64,000 nucleotides of DNA from Hydrogenimonas cancrithermarum. GTDB lineage: Bacteria > Campylobacterota > Campylobacteria > Campylobacterales > Hydrogenimonadaceae. Shown one piece after another: positions 1 to 6,919 of the stretch (the stretch's first letter is position 1; each line of letters begins with the position of its first letter). The stretch is taken from the NCBI RefSeq assembly GCF_030296055.1, contig NZ_AP027370.1, positions 1,910,501-1,974,500 on the forward strand, given 5' to 3'. The position numbers were made by a program, and so were the translations under genes. Below the pieces are notes generated by a model. The model saw only the letters and a list, made by a program, of their open reading frames with translations, had not been told where the DNA came from and did not search any database.

Positions 1-7
1 TTTCCAT

Positions 8-45
8 AAAAAAAGGCCGGAACGCCAAAACAGGCGCCCGACCTT
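8..45 (-). terminator. Rho-independent terminator after the first cytochrome gene
   Basis: Read on the minus strand, a GC-rich stem (arms at 33-45 and 13-26, with G-U pairs) is followed by a run of seven T residues. It lies 20 bases past the stop codon of the cytochrome gene that ends at 67, so it probably ends that transcript. Confidence 0.7.
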
Positions 46-66
46 CAAAACTTGAAGAAGTATAAC

Positions 67-366
67 TTACTTCAGGCCGTGGATGTACTCTGCGACCGCT
101 TTGATGTCAGCATCGCTCATAGATGCGACCTGACCTTTCATCAGCATACCCATCCCGTGCTTGTTGAGCGTGCCCGCTTTGTAGCCTTTGATATCTGCTT
201 CGAGCGTCGCAACGTCCATTCCACCGATAACGGCAGATTTCCCGAGCGCTTTCTTTTCACCTTTGGCACCGTGGCATCCGGCACATTTTTTGAACAGAGC
301 CGCTCCATCAGCCATGACCAGGCTTGCCGCTCCGGCGAGCATCAATGCGAGTGTTACTTTTTTCAT
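67..366 (-). CDS. Small periplasmic cytochrome c (class I, monohaem)
   Basis: This 99-residue protein has a signal peptide (about residues 1-19, ending VMADG) and one haem-binding CAGCH motif near residue 29. A later Met in the stretch HGMGMLMKG is the likely second axial ligand, as in small class I cytochromes c. It probably shuttles electrons in the periplasm. The start is supported by an AAAAGGAG ribosome site. Upstream lies a perfect TATAAT and, 31 bp further, an FNR-type box at 428-441, so anaerobic or nitrogen-oxide control is likely. The electron partner is unknown; Nap, the cd1 nitrite reductase or NorC are reasonable guesses from the window. Confidence 0.88.
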   Translation of the reverse strand: MKKVTLALMLAGAASLVMADGAALFKKCAGCHGAKGEKKALGKSAVIGGMDVATLEADIKGYKAGTLNKHGMGMLMKGQVASMSDADIKAVAEYIHGLK

Positions 367-427
367 AATAATCTCCTTTTGGAATTTTTGATATGTTCGT
401 ATTATAGCGAATTGTCGTCACCAAAGC

Positions 428-441
428 TTGATGAAAATCAA
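428..441 (-). promoter_or_regulatory. FNR/DNR-type operator, TTGATGAAAATCAA
   Basis: A perfect TTGAT-N4-ATCAA palindrome is centred 31 bp upstream of a perfect TATAAT (401-406, minus strand) that serves the cytochrome gene ending at 67. This spacing matches class II activation by FNR-family proteins. The same bases form a 10-bp stem with a GAAA loop (423-446) followed by eight T on the plus strand, so the site may double as a transcription terminator. No plus-strand gene here needs one. Confidence 0.7.
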
Positions 442-472
442 GCTTTTTTTTAATGAATGTTACAATCCGAAA

Positions 473-805
473 TTAGCAGGCCGGTACATTGCCGCTGTCG
501 TTTGCATACTCATATGCGAAATCGTAAAGATCTTTCAAGTATTTTTTGAATTTGCCGCTCGTGAAAATTTTTGCACCTTTCGGGCAGAGTTTTCCCATCT
601 CTTCGGCGAATTTTCCCTCTTCATAGAGCTCTTCCCACTCGTCCTGAGAGTGTTTCGCAGCGAATTTTGCACCGTTGAATCCGCACAGGTTTTTCACCTT
701 TTTGCTGTAGATCTTCTGTCCTTTGGCAGCGTCTGCAGATGCCGATGTCGCCATCAGACTCATAGCAACGAATCCCGCTGCGACCATTGTAAGTAGCTTT
801 TTCAT
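473..805 (-). CDS. Secreted cytochrome-c-like protein without a haem motif
   Basis: The 110-residue protein has a clear signal peptide (residues 1-25, ending SASA) and a mature part beginning DAAKGQKIYSKK, the usual opening of a class I cytochrome c. Where the CxxCH haem site should follow, it has LCGFNGAKFA, with only one Cys. Two more Cys occur later (in LCPKG and the C-terminal VPAC), so disulfides are possible. The start has a strong AGGAGG site. I recall similar proteins in other Campylobacterota that are labelled cytochrome c without a haem site. The fold assignment is inference, and no catalytic role can be given. Confidence 0.75.
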   Translation of the reverse strand: MKKLLTMVAAGFVAMSLMATSASADAAKGQKIYSKKVKNLCGFNGAKFAAKHSQDEWEELYEEGKFAEEMGKLCPKGAKIFTSGKFKKYLKDLYDFAYEYANDSGNVPAC

Positions 806-880
806 GTATACCTCCTAAATTTGTTACCCACATTGTAAAGTACAATCGTGGAGTAATCGTGAAAACGATTTTAGCACAAA

Positions 881-1219
881 CTATTTTATTTTCCCAAATA
901 CTTTATAGGTTTCCCAGTAGGTGTCGATCGCTTTGCGTAAATCTGTATCACTTAGCGCTGTTTTGGGCATCAGTCCATACTGTTTTATAAGTTCTTCTGA
1001 AGCAAGCACTTTTTTCTTCGTAGGATTTTTGATGAAATCGTAGAGTGCCTCCTTGACGCGCCGTTCGCTGCTGTGTTTGAGGAGGTAATTGAAGAAAAAC
1101 TTATCGAGTGAGACCGTCAACCGCTTGTGACAGGCTACACAGTTTCGTTCATAGATGTTTACATTTTCGGCGTTCAGCAAGCTCAGCAAGAGTAAAAAAG
1201 TGACACTTAACCGTTCCAT
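881..1219 (-). CDS. Monohaem c-type cytochrome, last gene of a two-component operon
   Basis: A 112-residue protein with an N-terminal signal peptide (ending near LLNAE) and one CVACH haem site near residue 33. The rest is helical and charged, with no second haem motif. Its start codon overlaps the end of the histidine kinase gene by 13 bases, so the two are translated together. A redox protein co-made with a sensor kinase could feed the same respiratory response, but nothing in the sequence shows this. The ATG at 1219 is the only start that preserves the signal peptide. Confidence 0.8.
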   Translation of the reverse strand: MERLSVTFLLLLSLLNAENVNIYERNCVACHKRLTVSLDKFFFNYLLKHSSERRVKEALYDFIKNPTKKKVLASEELIKQYGLMPKTALSDTDLRKAIDTYWETYKVFGKIK

Positions 1220-2403
1220 TGTATGAATACCTCCGAGCCTTTTCCTTTTTTCGAATGGATGTCGATGTGCAATCCATACTCTTTCGCGATCATCGCGACG
1301 ATATTGAGGCCGATACCGAAGCCGCCGGCACTTGTATCGAACCGTTTGTAGCGCTTGAAGACCTCTTTGATCTGTTTTTCGTCCATTCCGCTGCCGGTAT
1401 CCTGCACCAGCAGTTCGCCAGGCCTGAGCCGCACAAAGATCTCACCGCCTCTGCGATTGTATTTGATGGCATTGGAGAGCAGATTGTCGATGAGCCGGGC
1501 CATTTTTCCCTCATCGATCCAGAGTTTGACGCCGGGCTGGATATCGGTTTCGATCTCTATTTTTTTCGATTCGGCCAGAATTTTGAAGTAATCGGCCCGC
1601 TCCTGTACCAGCCGGCTCAGATCGACCTCACGGTTCTGCGAGGCGATTTTGTGATTGAGAACGAGATAGGTAAGGTCCTGGTAGATGTTGCTGATGGTTC
1701 GTGCGGCGATTTCGATACGTTTGATCTTTTTTCTCAGCTTCGGCTCGAGGTTTTGTGTGTCGATCATCTCTATATTGCTCAAAATGGCGTTGACGGGGGT
1801 GTTGAGTTCATGTGTCGTGTCTTTGATAAAATGATCGAGCAGTCGGATGGCATTGCGCATGGGGGCGAGAAAGAGACGTACCAACGCGAGACCCGCAAGC
1901 AAAAAGAGTGTCAGCATTGCACCTCCGTAAAGGAGGAGGTTCTTCCATGTTTGGAGGAACCATTCGCCGTCGTCGTCGATTTCGACGACGACATATTTGG
2001 CTCCGAGATAGTAGGAGTCGAGGACATGAATGTAGTGGATGACATGGCCGGTGGTGTAGATCACTTTATCGAGTTGCACGCTTTCGGGATGCTTGAGTGT
2101 CGAAAAGATCCGTACTTTGTCGGCATCGTAGATTGCGGAGCGGTAGAGAGGATTTCTTGGATAGGTGCGGTAGCGGTCGAAATAGATGTGAAGCAGTTTC
2201 AGCCCATCGATCAGCTCTTTGGAGTGCTCCTCCAGTTCGAGGCGTTTGGTCTGCAGCATCAGGTCTTTTTGGAGTGTGTAGTAGATCGTGCTGCCAAGAA
2301 TCAGAATGAGCAGTGCCAAAAAGGCGTAGAGCCCCAAAAAGCGCAGCAGTGTGCGCCGTTCGCTATGGGAGATACTTGTAGCCGTAGCGTTTGATGCTGA
2401 CAA
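1207..2403 (-). CDS. Membrane sensor histidine kinase
   Basis: A 398-residue kinase with two membrane helices (about residues 24-46 and 158-182) bracketing a periplasmic sensor of about 110 residues. The HisKA motif THELNTPVNAI carries the phospho-acceptor His. The ATPase domain shows the N box (LIDNLLSNAIKYN), G1 (VQDTGSGMDE) and G2 (GFGIGLNIV). It overlaps the response regulator gene by about 40 bases if the TTG at 2403 is the start, which has AGGA 11 bases upstream. The type is that of small Campylobacterota OmpR-family pairs. The signal sensed is unknown. Confidence 0.88.
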   Translation of the reverse strand: MSASNATATSISHSERRTLLRFLGLYAFLALLILILGSTIYYTLQKDLMLQTKRLELEEHSKELIDGLKLLHIYFDRYRTYPRNPLYRSAIYDADKVRIFSTLKHPESVQLDKVIYTTGHVIHYIHVLDSYYLGAKYVVVEIDDDGEWFLQTWKNLLLYGGAMLTLFLLAGLALVRLFLAPMRNAIRLLDHFIKDTTHELNTPVNAILSNIEMIDTQNLEPKLRKKIKRIEIAARTISNIYQDLTYLVLNHKIASQNREVDLSRLVQERADYFKILAESKKIEIETDIQPGVKLWIDEGKMARLIDNLLSNAIKYNRRGGEIFVRLRPGELLVQDTGSGMDEKQIKEVFKRYKRFDTSAGGFGIGLNIVAMIAKEYGLHIDIHSKKGKGSEVFIQWNG

Positions 2404-3037
2404 TTTTATCTTTTCCTATCGCTTTTCGCAATTTTTTGATGTAAGTACGCAGCGCCGATTCGCTTGGCGTCTCCTCGTAGCTCCACAGATACTCGTAGAT
2501 GGTTTCGTGGGGGAGAACTTCGTTCGGATGGCTCAAAAAGAGTTTGAGCAGTGTAAGTTCCTTGGGCTGAAGGGCGGTCGGTTCGTTGTCGATGTAGAGT
2601 GTGTTGCCGATAGAGTCGTACTCTATGTTCGGCGCGATCTCGATGCGTGGACTCTCCTTGTGTGAAAAGTTGCGCTTCAGAAGCGTCGTGACGCGAAGCA
2701 GCAGCTCTTTGAGCGCAAAGGGTTTGCGGATGTAGTCGTCGGCACCGCTTTCGTACCCCTCTTCGAGGTTTTCAATGGCGTTGAGCGATGTGATGAAGAT
2801 GGCAGGGGTGTCGATACCCCGCTCCCTGGCCTCTTTGAGCAGTTCGAAGCCGCTTGTTCCCGGGACGTTGACATCCAGCAGCAGCAGGTCGTAGCGCTTT
2901 TCGTAAAGCCTCTCCTCCGCCTCCTCGCCGTCGTAGGCCGTTTCGACCTCGAATCCTTCATCTTCCAGAAAATCGGTGATCGTTTCGGAGAGGTTCGTGT
3001 CGTCCTCCAGAAGAAATATTTTACTTTTTTGACCCAT
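2363..3037 (-). CDS. OmpR/PhoB-family response regulator
   Basis: The 224-residue protein has a receiver domain (acidic pocket EDD at residues 11-13, phospho-acceptor Asp55 in LLLLDVNVPG, conserved Lys in IRKPF) and a C-terminal winged-helix DNA-binding domain ending KRYGYKYLP. It pairs with the kinase gene that overlaps its end. Its own start overlaps the preceding DUF1104-like gene by 17 bases. Trx, the small secreted protein, regulator, kinase and cytochrome therefore form one compact minus-strand operon. Targets are not visible. Confidence 0.9.
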   Translation of the reverse strand: MGQKSKIFLLEDDTNLSETITDFLEDEGFEVETAYDGEEAEERLYEKRYDLLLLDVNVPGTSGFELLKEARERGIDTPAIFITSLNAIENLEEGYESGADDYIRKPFALKELLLRVTTLLKRNFSHKESPRIEIAPNIEYDSIGNTLYIDNEPTALQPKELTLLKLFLSHPNEVLPHETIYEYLWSYEETPSESALRTYIKKLRKAIGKDKIVSIKRYGYKYLP

Positions 3038-3245
3038 GCTTTAACTTTTTCAAAATCTCTTCGTAACGCTTTTTCTCCTGTGGCGACATCGTCACTTCGC
3101 GCTTTTTGAGCTCATGCAGAATGACCGGTAGGTTATCGCCTCCCGTTTTGAGCGCTGCCAGCAGCTCCTGCGTGCTGCGGTCGCTGTAGTCGATGGCGAA
3201 TGCCAGCGAAAAGGCGAGCAGAGAGATTCCCGCGAACCGCTTCAT
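3021..3245 (-). CDS. Small secreted DUF1104-like protein
   Basis: The 74-residue product has a signal peptide (residues 1-17, ending AFA) and a charged helical mature part with the pattern DYSDRSTQELLAAL followed by ELKKRE and a Lys-rich tail. This resembles DUF1104 proteins of Helicobacter and Campylobacter, which have no settled function. It lies 3 bases downstream of the thioredoxin gene and overlaps the regulator gene, so it is part of the operon. It might be the periplasmic input for the kinase, but that is only a guess. Confidence 0.65.
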   Translation of the reverse strand: MKRFAGISLLAFSLAFAIDYSDRSTQELLAALKTGGDNLPVILHELKKREVTMSPQEKKRYEEILKKLKHGSKK

Positions 3246-3248
3246 CGC

Positions 3249-3683
3249 TTATCCAATGTGGCGTGCAACGAGCTGTGCGATCTGCTGAGCCGGCAGCGCA
3301 CCGCTGACACGGTCGACTTCCTGCCCGTGTTTGAAGACGATGATTGTCGGAATGCCACGGATGCCGAAGGGGGCGGCGAGCTGCTGGTACTGTTCGGTGT
3401 TGACCTTCGCGAACTGCGCCTTGAGCGGAAACTGTGCCGCCGCCTCTTCGTAAGCCGGTGCCATCATACGGCACGGCCCACACCACGGCGCCCAGAAGTC
3501 GACGACGACCGGAATGTCGCTCTTTTGTATATGGGTTGGGAACGTTTCGGGCGTCAGTTCCACCGGGTGGGTATCGAGTAGGGACTGTTTGCAGTGGCCG
3601 CAGTTGGCTTTGGTGTAGTGATCTTTCAGCGGAATGCGGTTGACTTTGTGACAATGTGGACAGACTATGTGTATAGTGGACAT
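3249..3683 (-). CDS. trxC: Thioredoxin 2 with N-terminal zinc ribbon
   Basis: From the ATG at 3683, which has AGGAGG seven bases upstream, the protein is 144 residues. It begins with a zinc-binding pair CPHC and CGHC and continues as a thioredoxin fold with the redox site WCGPC and the cis-Pro loop GIPT. This is the architecture of thioredoxin 2, a cytoplasmic disulfide reductase often linked to oxidative stress. It is the first gene of the minus-strand operon that also holds the two-component pair. An upstream in-frame start exists at 3719 but has no ribosome site. Confidence 0.88.
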   Translation of the reverse strand: MSTIHIVCPHCHKVNRIPLKDHYTKANCGHCKQSLLDTHPVELTPETFPTHIQKSDIPVVVDFWAPWCGPCRMMAPAYEEAAAQFPLKAQFAKVNTEQYQQLAAPFGIRGIPTIIVFKHGQEVDRVSGALPAQQIAQLVARHIG

Positions 3684-3785
3684 ATCGAATCCTCCTTTAT
3701 GACATTCATTGAATTCCATTTACACCTATTTTACCTCAATTTTTGGAGCCTTTTTGTACAATAGGTACCAAAAAAGGGATAATTT

Positions 3786-4913
3786 TTGCAATTTGAAACC
3801 TATCCGTTTGAAAAACTGAACGTATTGCTCGAAAACATCGTACCGGATGCCCGGTACGATCCGATCGCATTGACGATCGGAGAGCCGCAGTTCGATACTC
3901 CGGCGTTCATCACCGAAGCGCTTTGCCAAAACGCGCCGCTTTTGAAAAAGTACCCCAAAACTTCCGGGGAACCGGACCTTCGGGAGGCGATGCGCGGATT
4001 TGTCAAACGCCGTTTTCATATCGAGCTGGACGACTCGCAGATCATCCCGACGTTCGGGACGCGCGAGTTGCTTTTCAACTTCCCGCAGTTCCTTCTCTCC
4101 GATATCGACGAACCGATGATGGCCTACACCAATCCCTTCTACCAGATTTACGAAGGGGCGGCGATCGCCTCGGGTGCGAAGGTGTTACACCTGCACCTGA
4201 CGAAAGAGAACGACTTTCTGCCGCGCATCGATGAAACGGAGCTTGCCGGCTGCGATCTGGTCATTCTGAATTTTCCGAACAACCCGACCGCTTCGGTCAT
4301 GGATCTTCAGACGATGGCCGAGTGGGTGAAACTGGCACTCGAATATGATTTCGTTCTGCTCAACGACGAGTGTTACAGCGAAATCTATACCCATGTCCCG
4401 CCGCCGTCGCTGCTGCAGGCGTCGATCGAGGCGGACAACCCGGCCTTCAAAAACGTGTTGGTCATCAACTCCGTCTCCAAGCGCTCCAGTGCACCGGGGC
4501 TGCGCAGCGGCTTCATCGCCGGGGACGATCGGATTTTACGCGAATATATGCGTTACCGTACCTACGTCGGCTGCGCTTCGCCACTGCCGCTGCAGATGGC
4601 TGCCGCCGCTGCGTGGAGCGATAACGAGCATGTCATCGCGTTTCGTGAAAAGTACAAAGAAAATTTCGAGATCGCCCGTGAAGTGCTGGGGATAAAAATA
4701 CCGGAAGCGACGTTTTACATCTGGCTCGAAGTGGGTGACGAATTGGAGTTTACGAAGCGTCTCTACGAGCGCTACAACGTCAAAGTTCTTCCCGGAAGCT
4801 TCCTCGGGCGCGAAGGGATCGGCCAGGGGTTCGTACGCATCGCGTTGGTCGAAAACGCCGAACGAACGCTGGAAGCGGTCAAGCGGGTGAAAGCGTGCCT
4901 GGAAGCGTGCTGA
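3786..4913 (+). CDS. dapC: Class I/II aminotransferase, probable succinyldiaminopimelate transaminase
   Basis: A 375-residue PLP enzyme. The PLP lysine lies in INSVSKRSSAPGLRSGF, the substrate arginine in the C-terminal part (GFVRIAL), and the Asn/Asp/Tyr PLP contacts in NFPNNPTA and LNDECYSE. The N-terminus (FEKLNVLLENI, then ALTIGEPQFDTPAF) is the form annotated in Campylobacterota as DapC, which transaminates N-succinyl-2-amino-6-ketopimelate on the lysine and cell-wall pathway. Its neighbour murC fits a cell-wall role. The start is TTG with AGGGA upstream. The substrate is inferred from family resemblance. Confidence 0.8.
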   Translation: MQFETYPFEKLNVLLENIVPDARYDPIALTIGEPQFDTPAFITEALCQNAPLLKKYPKTSGEPDLREAMRGFVKRRFHIELDDSQIIPTFGTRELLFNFPQFLLSDIDEPMMAYTNPFYQIYEGAAIASGAKVLHLHLTKENDFLPRIDETELAGCDLVILNFPNNPTASVMDLQTMAEWVKLALEYDFVLLNDECYSEIYTHVPPPSLLQASIEADNPAFKNVLVINSVSKRSSAPGLRSGFIAGDDRILREYMRYRTYVGCASPLPLQMAAAAAWSDNEHVIAFREKYKENFEIAREVLGIKIPEATFYIWLEVGDELEFTKRLYERYNVKVLPGSFLGREGIGQGFVRIALVENAERTLEAVKRVKACLEAC

Positions 4914-4955
4914 TTTTGTGGTGCGTGACGTCAGTTGAATAAAAAAGGAGAAAGT

Positions 4956-5543
4956 ATGCAATCGAACGAATTCGAAGATTTGAAAAACAATCCTCAGTTC
5001 ATGCTGGAGCTGGGACAGAAAGAGGAGGCGGCCGTAAAGGCCAAGGATATCGTCGGCATGTACGAAGTGCTCGATACGGCGGTGATGCTCGACCTCTCGG
5101 CAGAGCGGCTGGACCGCATCTATACCGAGATTTTACAGACGGTTTTCGACCGCCTGGCCGACAAGCTGACCAAAGAGCAGTTTTTCGACATCAACGATCA
5201 GCGTGATCTCTACACGATGCGAGGCATCTATGAGCACGGCATCGAGCGTTACAGTGACAACGACTTCAAAGGGGCCAAAGAGATTTTTTTGATTCTGCAC
5301 CATACAGCCAATGACGAGACGCTGAGCAAAGCAATGATGCCGCACATCGCCGCTGCGGCGTCGCAGATGAAGTTCGACGATTTCATCGACGAACTGGTCG
5401 ATGTGGAGAATCCCAACGACAGCGAGACCTACGGCTTTTTCCTGACCAACTTCAAGCCCTCCGTCGAAGGGTTCATGAAAGAGAAGGCCGAAGCGCTCGA
5501 AAGCGCGCTAAAAGAGCTGGAAACGCTTAAAAGTGAGAAGTGA
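4956..5543 (+). CDS. Conserved hypothetical protein, helical and acidic
   Basis: I do not recognise a named domain in this 195-residue soluble protein. It is strongly helical and acidic, with no signal peptide or membrane segment, and ends in a charged coiled-coil-like tail (EALESALKELETLKSEK). The ATG at 4956 has AAAGGAG seven bases upstream. It sits between dapC and murC, so a cytoplasmic housekeeping role is likely. The last codons and stop lie inside a threefold 7-bp tandem repeat (5531-5551), so the C-terminus could change if repeat number changes. Confidence 0.75.
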   Translation: MQSNEFEDLKNNPQFMLELGQKEEAAVKAKDIVGMYEVLDTAVMLDLSAERLDRIYTEILQTVFDRLADKLTKEQFFDINDQRDLYTMRGIYEHGIERYSDNDFKGAKEIFLILHHTANDETLSKAMMPHIAAAASQMKFDDFIDELVDVENPNDSETYGFFLTNFKPSVEGFMKEKAEALESALKELETLKSEK

Positions 5544-5551
5544 GAAGTGAG
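5531..5551 (+). repeat. Heptanucleotide tandem repeat AAGTGAG x3
   Basis: Three exact copies of AAGTGAG run head to tail, followed by a degenerate fourth (AAATAGG). The stop codon of the upstream gene (5541-5543) lies inside the array. Two other 7-bp arrays occur at gene boundaries in this window (38231-38251 and 61364-61391). Confidence 0.85.
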
Positions 5552-5602
5552 AAATAGGAAGTTTTTTTCGACAGGTTTCCGATCTCGTGAGCGGGGCGAA
5601 GG

Positions 5603-6919
5603 GTGAAGATTCATTTCATCGGTATTGGCGGTATCGGGATTTCGGCACTGGCGAAGTTCATGGCGGGCGAGGGGCACACCATCAGCGGATCGGATATCCG
5701 CCAGAGCGAGATTACCGACGAGTTGGCACTCAAGTTTGGCGCCAAGATTACGATACCCCACCATGGCGATGCGGTGGATGGGGCGGATATGGTGATCCAC
5801 TCCGCGGCGGTACGAAAGAACAATCCCGAGTATCTTCGCGCAAAAGCGCTGGGAATTCCTCTTTATGCACGCAAAGAGGCGCTGAAGTTCATTCTGAAAG
5901 ATAAAAAAGTCTATGCCGTCGGCGGGGCGCACGGAAAGAGCACGACGTCGGCGATGCTGGCCGAGCTTTTGCCTCAGAGCAACGCCATCATCGGCGCCAT
6001 CTCCAAAGCTTTCCACTCCAATGTCCGTACCGCTTCCAACGACGAAGTGGTTTTCGAAGCGGACGAGAGCGATGCCAGTTTTCTCAACTGCAACCCTTAC
6101 ATGGCGCTCCTCACCAATGTCGAACCGGAGCATATGGAGTACTACGAGTACGATCTCGATCGTTTCTACGGTGCGTATGAGAAGTTTCTTTCGCTGGCCA
6201 AAGTGCGTGTCATCAATGCCGAGGACCCTTTTTTGTCCGGGCTTTCGATGGAGAGCGTCAAACTCTATCCGAGCCGTGACATTCGCGATATCGAATATGT
6301 TCTGATTGGAGATGAACCGCATACCCGTTTCAGATTGAAAGATCTGGGGCTTTTCGACGTATTCGGAATCGGAGAGCATATCGCGCTCGATGCGGCATTG
6401 GCGATACTGGCTGCACTCCATGAGGGGCAGAGCCCCCAGGCGATTCGTGAAAATCTTCGTAACTACAAAGGGATCAAAAAACGCTTCGATATCATCGAAA
6501 ATCGCGATGAGTGCGTCGTGATCGACGATTACGGCCACCACCCGACCGAGATCAAAGCGACGATGGATGCGCTTCGACACTACGCTGCCATGCGGGGATT
6601 CAAAAAGATCCGTGCTATCTGGCAGCCGCACAAATACAGCCGCACGATGGACAATCTTCAGGGCTTTGTCGACTGCTTTTCGGGGGCCGACGAATTGGTG
6701 ATTTTGCCTATCTGGGCGGCAGGCGAAGTGGAGGTTCCGATCGACTTGAAGGGCGCTTTTTCAGGCTATGAACTGACGATGGCGGAAGGTGTGACGAAAG
6801 AGGGGGGCGCTGTGAAAATCGTCGATGCACACGGACAGACGATCAGGCGGTTCGACCGCGATCTGATCGTCGCTTTCGGAGCCGGCGACATCACCTACCA
6901 GATCCGGGGGTTGAAGTGA
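5603..6919 (+). CDS. murC: UDP-N-acetylmuramate--L-alanine ligase
   Basis: The 438-residue enzyme adds L-Ala to UDP-MurNAc in peptidoglycan synthesis. The N-terminal Rossmann motif GIGGIGISALA and the ATP loop VGGAHGKSTTSAM are clear. The central Mur ligase domain (EADESDASF, then NVEPEHMEYYEYD) and C-terminal domain (IDDYGHHPTEI, WQPHKYSRT) follow in order. Length is normal. The start is GTG after GAAGG. Its stop overlaps the mutS2 start by one base (TGATG), which implies coupled translation. Confidence 0.95.
   Translation: MKIHFIGIGGIGISALAKFMAGEGHTISGSDIRQSEITDELALKFGAKITIPHHGDAVDGADMVIHSAAVRKNNPEYLRAKALGIPLYARKEALKFILKDKKVYAVGGAHGKSTTSAMLAELLPQSNAIIGAISKAFHSNVRTASNDEVVFEADESDASFLNCNPYMALLTNVEPEHMEYYEYDLDRFYGAYEKFLSLAKVRVINAEDPFLSGLSMESVKLYPSRDIRDIEYVLIGDEPHTRFRLKDLGLFDVFGIGEHIALDAALAILAALHEGQSPQAIRENLRNYKGIKKRFDIIENRDECVVIDDYGHHPTEIKATMDALRHYAAMRGFKKIRAIWQPHKYSRTMDNLQGFVDCFSGADELVILPIWAAGEVEVPIDLKGAFSGYELTMAEGVTKEGGAVKIVDAHGQTIRRFDRDLIVAFGAGDITYQIRGLK

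Noticed and set aside
855-870. AATCGT-GAAA-ACGATT hairpin as a terminator
   Set aside because: It has only a 6-bp stem, and the minus-strand genes it would serve are not followed by a T run.
1219-2394. A 391-codon plus-strand frame
   Set aside because: It is antisense to a histidine kinase with all motifs intact.
3725-3768. Imperfect inverted repeat (ACCTATTTTAC / GTACAATAGGT) before dapC
   Set aside because: Ten of 11 pairs with a loop of more than 20 bases is weak, no T run follows, and no function can be supported.
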